From positions 62,001 through 126,000 of the forward strand of contig NZ_SLYD01000005.1 in assembly GCF_004340945.1 (NCBI RefSeq): a stretch of DNA of 64,000 nucleotides, in the 5' to 3' direction. This document shows, piece after piece, positions 17,771-27,300 of the stretch. Every line of letters begins with the position of its first letter. Within the stretch, counting starts at the first letter, position 1. The stretch comes from Sphingomonas sp. PP-F2F-A104-K0414 (GTDB lineage Bacteria > Pseudomonadota > Alphaproteobacteria > Sphingomonadales > Sphingomonadaceae). Made by a program: the position numbers and the translations under genes. The notes below the pieces were generated by a model. That model saw nothing but the letters and a program-made list of their open reading frames with translations. It made no database searches and had not been told where the DNA came from.

Positions 17771-18342
17771 TAAGCCCTACCCGTCTCCGCAACGAGCAAC
17801 CGCGGATCCACGCCGGCCTTCGCGAACGCAGAGGTCCAGCGATCCTCCGCCGCCGTGTCGAACAGCAGGTCCGTATCCCCAGCCACGTTGAACCAGCCCG
17901 GCCGCGACAGCTCGCTCTCGAGCTGCCCGCCATCCCAACCGGCATAGCCAAGCGCCACGACCCACTGCGACGGCCCCTTCCCCTCGGCGATCGCGCGCAG
18001 CACGTCGACCGTGCTCGACAGCTTCCACCGCCCGGCGACATCGACCGAATCCTGTCCGCCCCAGTCAGACGAGTGCACCACGAACCCCCGCCGCGGCTCG
18101 ACCGGCCCGCCGAAATGCACCGCCGCGTTCGGCGAGTCGCCCGGTTCGATCCCGAACTGTTCGAGCAGATCGTGGAAGCCCAGCCCGTCGATCGTCGCGC
18201 CGATCCCTATCCCGATCGCACCATTCTCGTCATGGCTGCACATCGCGATGACCGCGCGGGCGAAGCGCGGGTCGCTCATCCCCGGCATCGCGAGCAGGAA
18301 TTGTCCCGAAAGAAAGGCCGTCTTGTCCATGCGTTGGAACAT
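17770..18342 (-). CDS. YqgE/AlgH family protein
   Basis: A 190-residue cytoplasmic protein of the DUF179 family. Typical features: the start FLSGQFLLAMPGMSDPRFA, the central VHFGGPVEP, and the glycine-rich GYAGWDGGQLESEL. The biochemical role of the family is not settled; the Pseudomonas homologue AlgH was linked to regulation. The start may be ATG 18342 or ATG 18330 (MDKTAFL); the family alignment favours neither strongly. Monocistronic; divergent from the peroxiredoxin gene, with about 100 bases between them. Confidence 0.93.
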   Translation of the reverse strand: MFQRMDKTAFLSGQFLLAMPGMSDPRFARAVIAMCSHDENGAIGIGIGATIDGLGFHDLLEQFGIEPGDSPNAAVHFGGPVEPRRGFVVHSSDWGGQDSVDVAGRWKLSSTVDVLRAIAEGKGPSQWVVALGYAGWDGGQLESELSRPGWFNVAGDTDLLFDTAAEDRWTSAFAKAGVDPRLLVAETGRA

Positions 18343-18439
18343 AGCGGCGCAGACGATCGCCCGCCACGCTTGAAATACCGGCGCCCGCGTCCAAGGTACG
18401 GCTCGCGCGAGACCAACTCGCGGCGACAGGAGATTTTAG

Positions 18440-18919
18440 ATGACGATCAGCGTCGGCGACCGCCTTCCCACCACCACTCTCGTCAAGGCCACCGCGGATG
18501 GCCCCGATCAGGTCGACACCGACAGCTTCTTCAAGGGCCGCAAGGTTGCCCTCTTCGCCGTGCCCGGCGCATTCACGCCGACCTGCTCCGCCAAACACCT
18601 GCCCGGCTTCGTCGAAAAGGAAGCCGAACTGAAGGCCAAGGGCGTCGACGAGATCGCCTGCGTCTCGGTCAACGACGCGTTTGTGATGGGCGCGTGGGGC
18701 AAGTCGGCGGGTGCCGGCGACGTCACCATGCTGGCCGACGGCAATGGGGATTTCGCCAAGGCGATCGGGCTGACGATGGACGGCTCGGGCTTCGGAATGG
18801 GCACGCGCAGCCAGCGTTACTCGATGCTGGTCAACGACGGCGTGGTGGAGCAGCTGAACGTTGAGGCTCCGGGCGAGTTCAAGGTGAGCTCGGCCGAGCA
18901 TCTCCTCAGCGAGATCTAA
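18440..18919 (+). CDS. Peroxiredoxin, Prx5 type
   Basis: A 159-residue thiol peroxidase of the Prx5 (PMP20/AhpF-like) subgroup. The peroxidatic Cys49 sits in PGAFTPTCS, and the redoxin-fold core continues with CVSVNDAFVMGAW. Only one further Cys (Cys74) is present, so it is probably a 1-Cys enzyme reduced by glutathione or thioredoxin. An AGGAG ribosome site lies 7 bases before the ATG. It would remove hydrogen peroxide and alkyl hydroperoxides in the cytoplasm. Single gene, followed by a long palindromic repeat. Confidence 0.95.
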   Translation: MTISVGDRLPTTTLVKATADGPDQVDTDSFFKGRKVALFAVPGAFTPTCSAKHLPGFVEKEAELKAKGVDEIACVSVNDAFVMGAWGKSAGAGDVTMLADGNGDFAKAIGLTMDGSGFGMGTRSQRYSMLVNDGVVEQLNVEAPGEFKVSSAEHLLSEI

Positions 18920-19051
18920 TCCTCCCCGACACGGGGAGGGGGACCGTTCGCTTAGCGAATGGTGGAGGGGGCTCACCGCGAGTGTTACGCTCGTGGGGCG
19001 CCCCCTCCGTCAGCCCAAGCGGGCTGCCACCTCCCCGACACGGGGAGGATT
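18920..19051. repeat. Intergenic palindromic repeat, type TCCTCCCC...GGGGAGGA
   Basis: Outer arms AATCCTCCCCGACACGGGGAG and CTCCCCGACACGGGGAGGATT enclose a second inverted pair (GGAGGGGGC / GCCCCCTCC). Related copies lie at 23323-23450 and 36186-36311. It probably also serves as bidirectional transcription stop after the peroxiredoxin gene. Confidence 0.85.
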
Positions 19052-19095
19052 GAGGTGGTCTTGCCACCGTAACCTCCGCCACCTAACACTGCCCG

Positions 19096-20532
19096 ATGAC
19101 AATTGCATCCGACCTCGTCGCCGACCTCGACCGCCTCTATCGCGCCTCTGTCGAGCGCCTCCAAGCCGCCATGAGCGCCTATATCGCCGACGGCACGACG
19201 CCCGATCCGGTCAGCCGCACCGACGGCTCGTTCGCCTATCCCGAGATCCGCCTCATCTATAAGGGCGGCGTCGACCGCCCCACCCCGCTGCGCTCGTTCG
19301 GCCGCATGGTCACGCCCGGCGAATACAAGATCAGCGTCACCAAGCCCGCGCTCTTCGCCGAATATCTAACCGAACAGCTCACCCTGCTGATCGAGGATTA
19401 CGACGTCACCGTCGAGGCGGTCGAAGGGCGCCAGGAAATCCCGTTTCCCTACGTCATCGAACCCGGTCACGCGCTGAGCCTCGACGAGGTCTCCGCCACC
19501 GAATTGTCGCGCCACTTCCCCGCGACTGAGCTCGCGCATATCGGCGACGAGATCGCCGATGGCCTCTGGATCGCGCAGGACGAGACGCGTCCGCTCGCGC
19601 TGTTCGACGGCCTGCGCACCGATTTCAGCCTTGCCCGCCTGCGCCATTACATGGGCACGCCCGCCGAACACGCGCAGCGCTTCGTGCTGTTCACCAATTA
19701 TCACCGCTACGTCGACGAGTTCGTCCGCTGGGCCGGCACGCAGTTGGGGGAAGGCTCGCGCTTCACCAGCCTGTCAGGCGCCGGCGGGATCACGATCTCG
19801 TCGGGCGACGACATCGACAAGATCATCTCCGACAGCGCGTGGCGGCGGCACCAGATGCCCGCCTATCACCTGATGGCGGACGACCGCACCGGCATCACGC
19901 TGGTCAACATCGGCGTCGGCCCGTCGAACGCGAAAACGATCTGCGACCATCTCGCGGTTCTGCGTCCGGAAGCATGGCTGATGATCGGGCATTGCGGCGG
20001 ATTGCGGCCGAGCCAGCGGATCGGGGATTATGTGCTCGCACATGCGTATCTGCGCGATGATCACGTCCTCGACGACGTCCTGCCGCCCGAAATCCCCATT
20101 CCCGCGATCGCCGAAGTCCAGCTGGCGATGGCGAAGGCGGCCGAGATCGTATCGGGCCAGTCGGGCGAGGAACTCAAGCGCCGCCTGCGCACCGGCACGA
20201 TCGTCACCACCGACGACCGCAACTGGGAACTGCGCTACTCGAAGTCGGCGCTGCGCTTCTCGCTCAGCCGCGCGGTCGGCATCGATATGGAGTCGGCGAC
20301 GATCGCCGCGCAGGGCTATCGGTTCCGTGTCCCCTACGGCACGTTGCTGTGCGTTTCGGACAAGCCGCTCCACGGCGAGCTAAAGTTGCCGGGCCAAGCC
20401 AACCGCTTCTACGAGCGCGCGATCAGCGAGCATCTACGGATCGGCATCGAAACCTGCGAACAGCTCCGCCTGGAGGGCGCCAAGCTCCACAGCCGCAAAC
20501 TCCGCGCATTCGACGAGCCACCGTTCCGGTAA
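19096..20532 (+). CDS. amn: AMP nucleosidase
   Basis: A 478-residue enzyme that cleaves AMP to adenine and ribose 5-phosphate, tuning adenylate pools. The N-terminal AMP-nucleosidase domain (about 1-190) is followed by the phosphorylase-like catalytic domain with NIGVGPSNAKTICDHLAVLR, GHCGGLRPSQRIGDYVLA, the substrate region GIDMESATIAAQGYRFRVPY and LCVSDKPLHGE. Length matches E. coli Amn (484). The ATG at 19096 begins MTIASDLVADL; no strong ribosome site is visible. Stands alone between repeats and a small basic protein gene. Confidence 0.96.
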   Translation: MTIASDLVADLDRLYRASVERLQAAMSAYIADGTTPDPVSRTDGSFAYPEIRLIYKGGVDRPTPLRSFGRMVTPGEYKISVTKPALFAEYLTEQLTLLIEDYDVTVEAVEGRQEIPFPYVIEPGHALSLDEVSATELSRHFPATELAHIGDEIADGLWIAQDETRPLALFDGLRTDFSLARLRHYMGTPAEHAQRFVLFTNYHRYVDEFVRWAGTQLGEGSRFTSLSGAGGITISSGDDIDKIISDSAWRRHQMPAYHLMADDRTGITLVNIGVGPSNAKTICDHLAVLRPEAWLMIGHCGGLRPSQRIGDYVLAHAYLRDDHVLDDVLPPEIPIPAIAEVQLAMAKAAEIVSGQSGEELKRRLRTGTIVTTDDRNWELRYSKSALRFSLSRAVGIDMESATIAAQGYRFRVPYGTLLCVSDKPLHGELKLPGQANRFYERAISEHLRIGIETCEQLRLEGAKLHSRKLRAFDEPPFR

Positions 20533-20609
20533 GCCTGGCGGGTAAAAATCGGAGCGTATCGCGCGGGAATGCGTTACGCTTCCGGAATCATTGTTGAGGG
20601 AAAATAACC

Positions 20610-21116
20610 GTGGCCGACACCGACACGCCCGATACGGAAGCAAAGAAGCCCGCCGCCCGCCGGCGCGCGCCGCGCAAGGCCAGTGCGCCGAAGGCGGCTC
20701 CGGCTGCGACGTCGTCCGCCAAGCCGGTAGCGCCCAAGCCGGTACCGATCGCAAAGCCGGCCGCGGACAAGCCGGTACCGGTCGCGCCGCCCAAACCCGT
20801 CGCGAAACCAACGCCAAAGCCGCGCTCGACCAAGCGCAGCACCCCCCGCCCGGCCCCCGCGCGAAAAACCGCCACGCCGGTCGTGGTTGCCAAGCCACCC
20901 GAAAAGACGCGTGGCAAATGGGGCGCCGCTGCGATCTTCAGCGGTGTCGCGGTCGCTGGCGCCGCCGTTGGCGCGCTACTGACTCTGCGCGGGAGTACGC
21001 CCAAGGCTCCGTCGGCGCCAAAGCCCAAAGGCGAGCACGCGCATCAAGCAGACGGAGCGGATTCGTCGAAATCGTTCGAGGCTGGGATCGCCGATCCGGG
21101 GACGGTTCCGGAGTAA
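20610..21116 (+). CDS. Lys/Ala/Pro-rich single-pass membrane protein, unknown function
   Basis: A 168-residue protein with GTG start (20610), ribosome site GAGGG upstream. The first 100 residues are a highly basic, alanine- and proline-rich tail with VAPKPVP-like repeats, resembling the histone H1-like tails of other bacteria. A hydrophobic segment follows (about 112-130, FSGVAVAGAAVGALLTL), then a polar C-terminus. The composition suggests a cytoplasmic tail that could bind nucleic acid or acidic surface while anchored in the membrane; this is inference from composition only. I do not recognise a named family. A smaller protein of similar make-up is at 41786-42112. Confidence 0.8.
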   Translation: MADTDTPDTEAKKPAARRRAPRKASAPKAAPAATSSAKPVAPKPVPIAKPAADKPVPVAPPKPVAKPTPKPRSTKRSTPRPAPARKTATPVVVAKPPEKTRGKWGAAAIFSGVAVAGAAVGALLTLRGSTPKAPSAPKPKGEHAHQADGADSSKSFEAGIADPGTVPE

Positions 21117-21155
21117 GCTGCTCACGCCGAGAAGCACACCACCCCTGATAGCACG

Positions 21156-21259
21156 CCACCCCGGCGGAGGCCGGGGCCCAGTTGGGGGGCACTGCTAACG
21201 GAGCGATGCGCTTCATTACTCGGGACGTTCCAACTGGGCCCCGGCCTTCGCCGGGGTGG
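21156..21259. repeat. Intergenic palindromic repeat, type CCACCCCGGCGGAGGCCGGGG
   Basis: A 104-base long hairpin: a left arm of about 32 bases (CCACCCCGGCGGAGGCCGGGG onward, ending CCCAGTTGGGG) pairs with a right arm ending CCGGGGTGG. Nearly identical elements lie at 31121-31228 and 42138-42241, and a half copy near 58206. Confidence 0.9.
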
Positions 21260-21290
21260 ATTGGGTTGGATAACCCGGCCTACTCCTCTC

Positions 21291-21368
21291 GTTCCCCCGC
21301 GGAGGCGGGGGCCCATCTAAAACTGCGATAGCCTTCGTAACCCTTGGCCCTCGCCTCCGCGGGGGAAC
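21291..21368. repeat. Intergenic palindromic repeat, type GTTCCCCCGCGGAGGCGGGGG
   Basis: Arms GTTCCCCCGCGGAGGCGGGG and CCTCGCCTCCGCGGGGGAAC around a 35-base spacer. Same family as 17687-17770. Together with the element at 21156 it fills the gap between two convergent genes, where it could also act as terminator. Confidence 0.85.
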
Positions 21369-21415
21369 TAGGAGCTAGCGGGCGAAAATCAGCTGGCGAT
21401 AAGTCAACGCCCCCA

Positions 21416-23248
21416 TCACCACCCTGTCGGCTTCCCCTTGTTCTGCACGTCCAGCCAAGCCTTCAACGGCGCGAAATACTCGACCAGCGCGGCCCCCGAC
21501 ATCTCGCGGCTCCCGGTGAACACCTGCAGCGCATCCGGCCACGGCTTCGACTGCCCCATGCTCAGCATCGCGTTCAGCTTCGTCCCCACCGTCTTGTCGC
21601 CATAGAACGAGCAGCGATGCAGCGGTCCCTTCCAGCCCGACTGGTCGCACGCCGCCTTGTAGAACTGGAACTGCAACACCCGCGCTAGGAAGTACCGCGT
21701 ATACGGCACCGCCGCCGGGATATGGTATTTCGCGCCCGCATCGAACTTGGTCTCGTCGCGCGCGACCGGGGGCTTGATGCCCTGATATTGCAGCCGCAGC
21801 TGATCCCACGCAGCCTGATACCCGGTCGCCGGAATCTGGCCCGAGAACACGCCCCAGCGCCATTTGTCGATCAGCAGCCCGAACGGCAGGAACGCGACCT
21901 TGTCCATCGCCTGGCGCAGCAGCAGCCCGATGTCCTTGTCCGCGCTCGGCACCTTCGCCCGGTCGAGCAGGCCGATCTTCACGAGGTAATCCGGCGTAAT
22001 CGACAGCGCGACGGTATCGCCGATCGCCTCGTGGAAGCCGTCGTTGGCGCCGTTCTTGTAGAGCATCGGCTGCGCCTTGTACGCGCGCTGGTAGTAATTG
22101 TGGCCGAGCTCGTGGTGGATCGTGACGAAGTCGTCCGCATTCACCTTCGTGCACATCTTGATCCGGATATCGTCTTGGTTGTCGAGATCCCACGCCGACG
22201 CGTGACAGATCACGTCGCGGTCGGCAGGCTTGGTGATCTGCGACCGCTTCCAGAACGTCTCCGGCAGCGGTGCGAAGCCCAGCGACGAATAGAAGCCCTC
22301 GCCCTGCTTCACCATCTTCAGCGGATCATAGCCCTTCGCCTTGAGCAGATCGCCGGTGTCGAAACCCAGATCGCCCGCGCCCTTGGGAGCGACGATGTCG
22401 TAGATGTTGCCCCATTCCTGCGCCCACATGTTGCCGAGCAGGTCACTGCGGATCGGCCCGGTCTTCGCCTGCACCGCGTCGCCATATTTCTCGTTGAGCT
22501 TCCACCGCGTGTAGGTGTGCAGCGCCATGTAGAGCGGCTCGACCTGCTTCCAGATCGTGTCGGTGAGCGCGGCGAACTGCTCGGGCGTCATGTCGTAGCC
22601 CGAGCGCCACAACGCGCCGACGTCCTTGTAGCCGAGCTCGCGCGCGCCTTCGTTCGAGATTGCGGTCATCTTCGCATAGTCGCCACGCATCGGCGCACCG
22701 ACCTTGTCGTTCCAGCTCGTCCACATCTCGGTCAGCTTGGCCGGATCGCGCGTCGAGCCCATCGCCGCCTCGATATCCGAGCCGTTGATCGGCTTGCCGT
22801 CGAGCGTGCCCATGCCCTTGCCGTAGGACGACGACATCTTGGTGGTGAGCGTCGACAGTTCCTCGGACGCGCCGACCCGCGTCGGGGCCGGCAGTGTCAG
22901 CCCGCCGCGCAGCAGGTCGAGCTTGCGCTTGGTATCGAACGACAGCCCCGGCAGCGACGCGTATCGTGCAGCGCCAAGCGCGTATTTCACGCCAAGATCG
23001 GTCATCTCCGCGCCCGATTTCGCCGCCAGCGCATCGGTGTCGTCGGTGATGTAGGTCGCGTTGACCCAGGCGACGCGGTTCGCGTCGATCGACGCAGCGG
23101 CCATCACGCGCTCGGCTTCGGCGACGAACGCGTCGGCTTGCGCGACGGTCGGCTTGCCAGTGGCGGCGGGAGCTGCAGTCTGGGCCTGTGCCGTCACGGG
23201 CACGGCAATCGCGCACGCGAGCGCGATAAGAGAGACGGTACGGATCAT
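21416..23248 (-). CDS. M2-family peptidyl-dipeptidase (angiotensin-converting-enzyme-like), exported
   Basis: A 610-residue zinc metallopeptidase that removes C-terminal dipeptides. Signal peptide residues 1-23 (IAVPVTAQAQ). The zinc site HHELGHNYY has His379, Glu380 and His383, and the third ligand is probably Glu407 in GFHEAIGD. Bacterial homologues such as XcACE share the length of one ACE domain (about 610). The periplasm is the likely site. It may serve the use of oligopeptides together with other exported peptidases of this window. The gene stands alone, flanked on both sides by palindromic repeats. Confidence 0.95.
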   Translation of the reverse strand: MIRTVSLIALACAIAVPVTAQAQTAAPAATGKPTVAQADAFVAEAERVMAAASIDANRVAWVNATYITDDTDALAAKSGAEMTDLGVKYALGAARYASLPGLSFDTKRKLDLLRGGLTLPAPTRVGASEELSTLTTKMSSSYGKGMGTLDGKPINGSDIEAAMGSTRDPAKLTEMWTSWNDKVGAPMRGDYAKMTAISNEGARELGYKDVGALWRSGYDMTPEQFAALTDTIWKQVEPLYMALHTYTRWKLNEKYGDAVQAKTGPIRSDLLGNMWAQEWGNIYDIVAPKGAGDLGFDTGDLLKAKGYDPLKMVKQGEGFYSSLGFAPLPETFWKRSQITKPADRDVICHASAWDLDNQDDIRIKMCTKVNADDFVTIHHELGHNYYQRAYKAQPMLYKNGANDGFHEAIGDTVALSITPDYLVKIGLLDRAKVPSADKDIGLLLRQAMDKVAFLPFGLLIDKWRWGVFSGQIPATGYQAAWDQLRLQYQGIKPPVARDETKFDAGAKYHIPAAVPYTRYFLARVLQFQFYKAACDQSGWKGPLHRCSFYGDKTVGTKLNAMLSMGQSKPWPDALQVFTGSREMSGAALVEYFAPLKAWLDVQNKGKPTGW

Positions 23249-23322
23249 GATCTTCCCCTGGATTATGCGCCCAGAGTGATGGTCCGCCGCCGCCCGGTCA
23301 ACCGCCTACCGGCCAACCCTGT

Positions 23323-23450
23323 GATCCTCCCCCGCCAGGGGGAGGTGGCGCCGAAGGTGACGGAGGGGGACGACACGGAACATCGGTCATCGCTTACCTC
23401 CCCCTCCGTCTGGCAAGGGCCAGCCACCTCCCCCTTGCAGGGGAGGATCA
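23323..23450. repeat. Intergenic palindromic repeat, type GATCCTCCCCC...GGGGGAGGATC
   Basis: Outer arms GATCCTCCCCCGCCAGGGGG and CCCCTTGCAGGGGAGGATC, inner arms GACGGAGGGGGA / CCCCCTCCGTC. Same family as 18920-19051 and 36186-36311. It fills the space between the alpha/beta hydrolase stop and the M2 peptidase start, so promoter elements of the peptidase must lie elsewhere or inside it. Confidence 0.85.
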
Positions 23451-23463
23451 ATGAGGAGCCAAG

Positions 23464-24240
23464 TCAGCCCGCCAGGAAGTCGGCGATCGCCTGACCAAGT
23501 TCGGGCTTCACCACCGCGCTCATATGTCCGCCGGGCGTCTCGACATACGTTCCGTGGGGCAGCGCCGCAGCCAGATCCGGCGCCGAGCCGTTGTCCTGGT
23601 CCTCCCCGCCGCACACCACGAGCGTCGGCTGCTGGATCGTCTTCACACTCTCCAGCGGCGTGTCGACGAACGTCTCGAGGATGCCCAGCAGCGCCACCGG
23701 ATCGCCGCCGGTAGTCTTCAGGAATGCCTCGGCCAGCCACTCCGGCGTACCCTGCACATGCTGGCCCAGCTTCGTCAGGATATTGCGGAAATGCCCGGCG
23801 CGTCGCGACGTCTGCGTCAGCCCCTCCAGCCCCATCCCCGAAAAGATCACTCGCCGCGGCGTCGCGCCCGTCGCCAGCATCCGCGACGTCGTCCGCGCGC
23901 CCAGCGAATAACCACCCAGATCATACTCGGTCAGCCCGAGATGCGCGATCAGCGCATGGCCGTCCTGCGTCAGCGCATCCGCCGGATACGCCTCCAGCCC
24001 ATGCGGCTTGTCGCTGGCGCCGTGCGCGCGCAGGTCCGGCATGATCACGCGGAAGCCCTTGGCGGCGATCTTCGCGGCATGGCCGTAGCGGATCCAGTTG
24101 GTCTTCGCGTCGGAAAAATAGCCGTGGATCAGCACCACCGCGCGTCCCTCACCGACTTCGTGCCACGCGAGGCGCGTGCCGTCGAAGCTGTCGAAATATT
24201 GGGTCTCGCTCGGGGTGCTCGCCACGGTCTCATCCTGCAA
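23464..24240 (-). CDS. Alpha/beta hydrolase
   Basis: A 258-residue hydrolase. Landmarks: the oxyanion segment LIHGYFSD (residues 38-45), the nucleophile elbow GYSLGA with Ser112, an acid region CGGEDQDN and the catalytic His in PGGHMSAV near the end. No signal peptide, so cytoplasmic. Substrate cannot be read from the sequence; similarity is to general esterase/epoxide-hydrolase-like enzymes. It lies downstream of the adhesin in the same direction but separated by it being transcribed away: its start is about 100 bases from the adhesin stop and its terminator, so it likely has its own promoter. Confidence 0.9.
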   Translation of the reverse strand: MQDETVASTPSETQYFDSFDGTRLAWHEVGEGRAVVLIHGYFSDAKTNWIRYGHAAKIAAKGFRVIMPDLRAHGASDKPHGLEAYPADALTQDGHALIAHLGLTEYDLGGYSLGARTTSRMLATGATPRRVIFSGMGLEGLTQTSRRAGHFRNILTKLGQHVQGTPEWLAEAFLKTTGGDPVALLGILETFVDTPLESVKTIQQPTLVVCGGEDQDNGSAPDLAAALPHGTYVETPGGHMSAVVKPELGQAIADFLAG

Positions 24241-24290
24241 TGGTGTCGGCGTCAGTTCGGAGACCCGAACCCGTCTGTCAACGCCGCCAA

Positions 24291-24320
24291 ACGAAAACGG
24301 GCGACCCGAAGGCCGCCCGT
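24291..24320 (-). terminator. Rho-independent terminator after the trimeric autotransporter gene
   Basis: On the minus strand a 10-bp stem (ACGGGCGGCC with GGTCGCCCGT, one mismatch or wobble) closed by a stable TTCG tetraloop is followed by TTTTCGTTT. It lies 23 bases after the adhesin stop. Confidence 0.9.
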
Positions 24321-24342
24321 TCCCGTCGTCGTCTTGGGCAGA

Positions 24343-27300
24343 TCAGAACTGATATCCGATCCCGCCCGAGCCACCGGCCCGACCCTGCGAGTCGTAGGTG
24401 CCGCTCAGCTTGACCACAGTGTGGCCGTCGTTGAAGGCCTTCGACATGCCGACCGCGACTGCCGATTGTCCGGCATAGGTGCCGCCACCGATCGCGACCA
24501 TGCCCTTGCCTGCTTCATACGCCTGGGGAAGTCCGGCTGCCGCGAGCGCGCCCGACGTGCCCGCATAGCCGTCGCGTCGCACCGAGCGGAGGTCGAAGTC
24601 GAGCGCCGCGATCCGTCCGTCGGTATACGCATTGGCCTGCGTCACCGCCGAATTCATGCTCGAATTCAGCTGCCCGACATTGACCGCGTCGGTGGTCGAC
24701 ACGCCCGCCGCGACGTTGCTGAGCACGGTTGCCGCGCCGCCTGCGTTGAACGTCACGTTGGTCCGTCCGGCACCGTATTGGACCGAGTTGCTGCCGAGCG
24801 CCAAGGCGCTGTCCGCGGTACCCTGCGCCGTCGCGACCGCCTGGTTGGTGGTGTAGAGCTGACCGCCATTCACCGCATCGGTCGATCCCGTTGCTACTGC
24901 TGCGGCGGCAACATTGGTGACCGTTACCGGTGCCGCCGCGTTGCCACCCGCCAGCGTCACGGTGTTGGTGCGGGCGCCGTTCGCATCGGTGCCGTACGAC
25001 ACCGCGTTCACGGCGGTCAGCGCCAGGGCGTACACCTGCCCGCCATTGACCGCATCGGTCGATCCCGCGGCGATCGAACCACCAGCGACATTGTGCAGCC
25101 CGACCGGACCGGCCGCCGCACCGACCAGCGTCAGGTCGTTGGTGGGCGTGCCGCCATTGGGTGTCGTGGGGCTGCCGGGGTTGGAATATTGCACCGTCCC
25201 GATCGCGCCGTTGTTGATATCGTTGCCGAGATTGGTGACCGCAGTGCTGACGTTGGTCACCGAGGCGCCAAGATTGGCAACGGTCCCCCCGAGATTGGTG
25301 ACCGTGGTCGACAGGTCGCTCACCGTATTGCCGAGATTGGTGATCGCCGTGGTGTTCGAGGCGACCGCCTGGTTGGTGGCGTTAAGCTGCGCGCCGTTCA
25401 CCGCGTCGGTCGATGTGGCGTTGATCGCGCCCGCCGCGACATTGCTGATCGTGGTGCCTCCCGCTCCGCCGAGCGTCACCGAGGTCTGTGCGGCATTGTC
25501 GTAGCTCACGCTGTTCGTCGCCACCTGGCCGATCTGCCCGCCCACGCCGGCAAGCGCATCGCCGACATTGGTGTAGGTCGTGCCATTGATGACGTAGCTC
25601 GGGCCGGTGATCGCGCCGGTCGTGACGTTGTACGCAGCACCGCCGCCAAGGCTTGCGACAAACGCGTTGCCCAGCGTGCTCGAGACACCGCGCAACTGCG
25701 CGACGTTGACCGCGTCGGTATCCTCGCTGCCGGCGCCGACGCCGGTGATCTGGCGTGAGCCGAGCGGCGCGAACGTCCCGGTGGCGGGATCGACATAGTC
25801 GGCGGTGCGGGCAACCGCGATCTCGCCGATCGAGGATTGCGCGCCGGTGAGCCCGAACGCGGTGTAGTTGGCGACCCCACCCCGCAACGTCGAGGAGGCG
25901 CTGCCCAGCGCGACGCTGTTTTCCAGATTGGCGATCGCCCCTGCGCCGAGCGCAGTGGAGGCGAAAGCGGTGGCCGACGAGAGCGTACCGAGCGCGGACG
26001 AACCGAAGCCGGAGGCGACTGAGCGTTCGCCGACGGCCAGCGTATAGTCCGCCGACGCCGATGCCGCAGTGCCGAGCGCCGTCGCGTTCAGGCCGCTCGC
26101 AGCCGAGTTGTTACCGAAAGCGGCGGCGAAGTCTCCCGTGGCGGTGCTGGCGTTGCCGACTACCAGCGTGTTGACGCCGCCGGTCACGATGTCCGACCCA
26201 AAGGCGAGCGAGCCATCGCCATTCACCTGGTTGCGGTTGCCGAGCGCCAGCGCGCCAAGACCGTTGACGACGTTGCTCGTGCCGATCGTGATCGTCCCAT
26301 TGCCGGTCGCCTGGTTGGTCTGGCCGATCGATACCGATCCGTTGCCGGTGGCGAAGTTAGTGTCGCCCAGCGCCACTGCGCCGATCCCCGTTGCCTGGTT
26401 GTCGCGGCCGAGTGCGACCGCACCGTCGCCGGTTGCGATATTGGGATCGCCGATCGCCACCGCACCGTTACCGGACGCGATATTGGCGAAACCGATCGCC
26501 ACCGCCCTGCCGGTGATCGCGCTGGAACCGTCGCCGATCGCCACCGATCCCGCGCTCGCGGCGACCGTGTTGCGCCCGGCGGCGATGGCGCCATCGGCAC
26601 TGGCGACGGCGTTCGGGCCGATCGCCGTGGAATCGGTACCCATCGCCCGCGAGTCCGCCATAACCGAGGTCGTGTTGAAATAGCGCAGATCGGCGCTCGT
26701 CGGCATGCCGCCGAGCGATGTCTCGATCGCGGACACGGCACCCTGCACGCTACCATAGGTGGTGCCGCCATAGAGGATGCCAGCAGCCACCGCGCCGGTA
26801 CCCGGATCGTAGGTCGAGCTCCCGCCGAGCGCGGAGGCAACGCTGCTGCCTAGCCCGAACAGCTGCCCGCCATTGACCGCATCCAGGCTGCCGGCGCCCA
26901 GCACACCCGCAGCCACGTTGGTGATGCGCTGCGCTGCGCCACCACGGTTCGCGCTGAACGCCTGAAGCGTGCTGTCGTACAGCAAGGCGTCGGTTTGAAG
27001 CGCGGTAACGCTGGTATTGATGTTCGCGATGTTGGTCGTGTTGACGCCGACCGCATCGTTGGTGGCGCCGAGCTGTGCGCCGTTCACCGCATCGGTGCTA
27101 CCCGCGCCGAGCGTGCCTGCCGCGACGTTGCCAAGCACGACCGGCGCAGCCCCTGCCCCGCCGAACGTGACGCGCGACCGGCTCAGGTCGTCATATTGCA
27201 CCGCCAGCCCGTTGAGCGTGCCGACCTGGCCGGAGACCAGCGCCAGCTGACCGCCGTTGACCGCGTCGGTCGACCCGGTTGCAACCACCCCGTTGGCGAC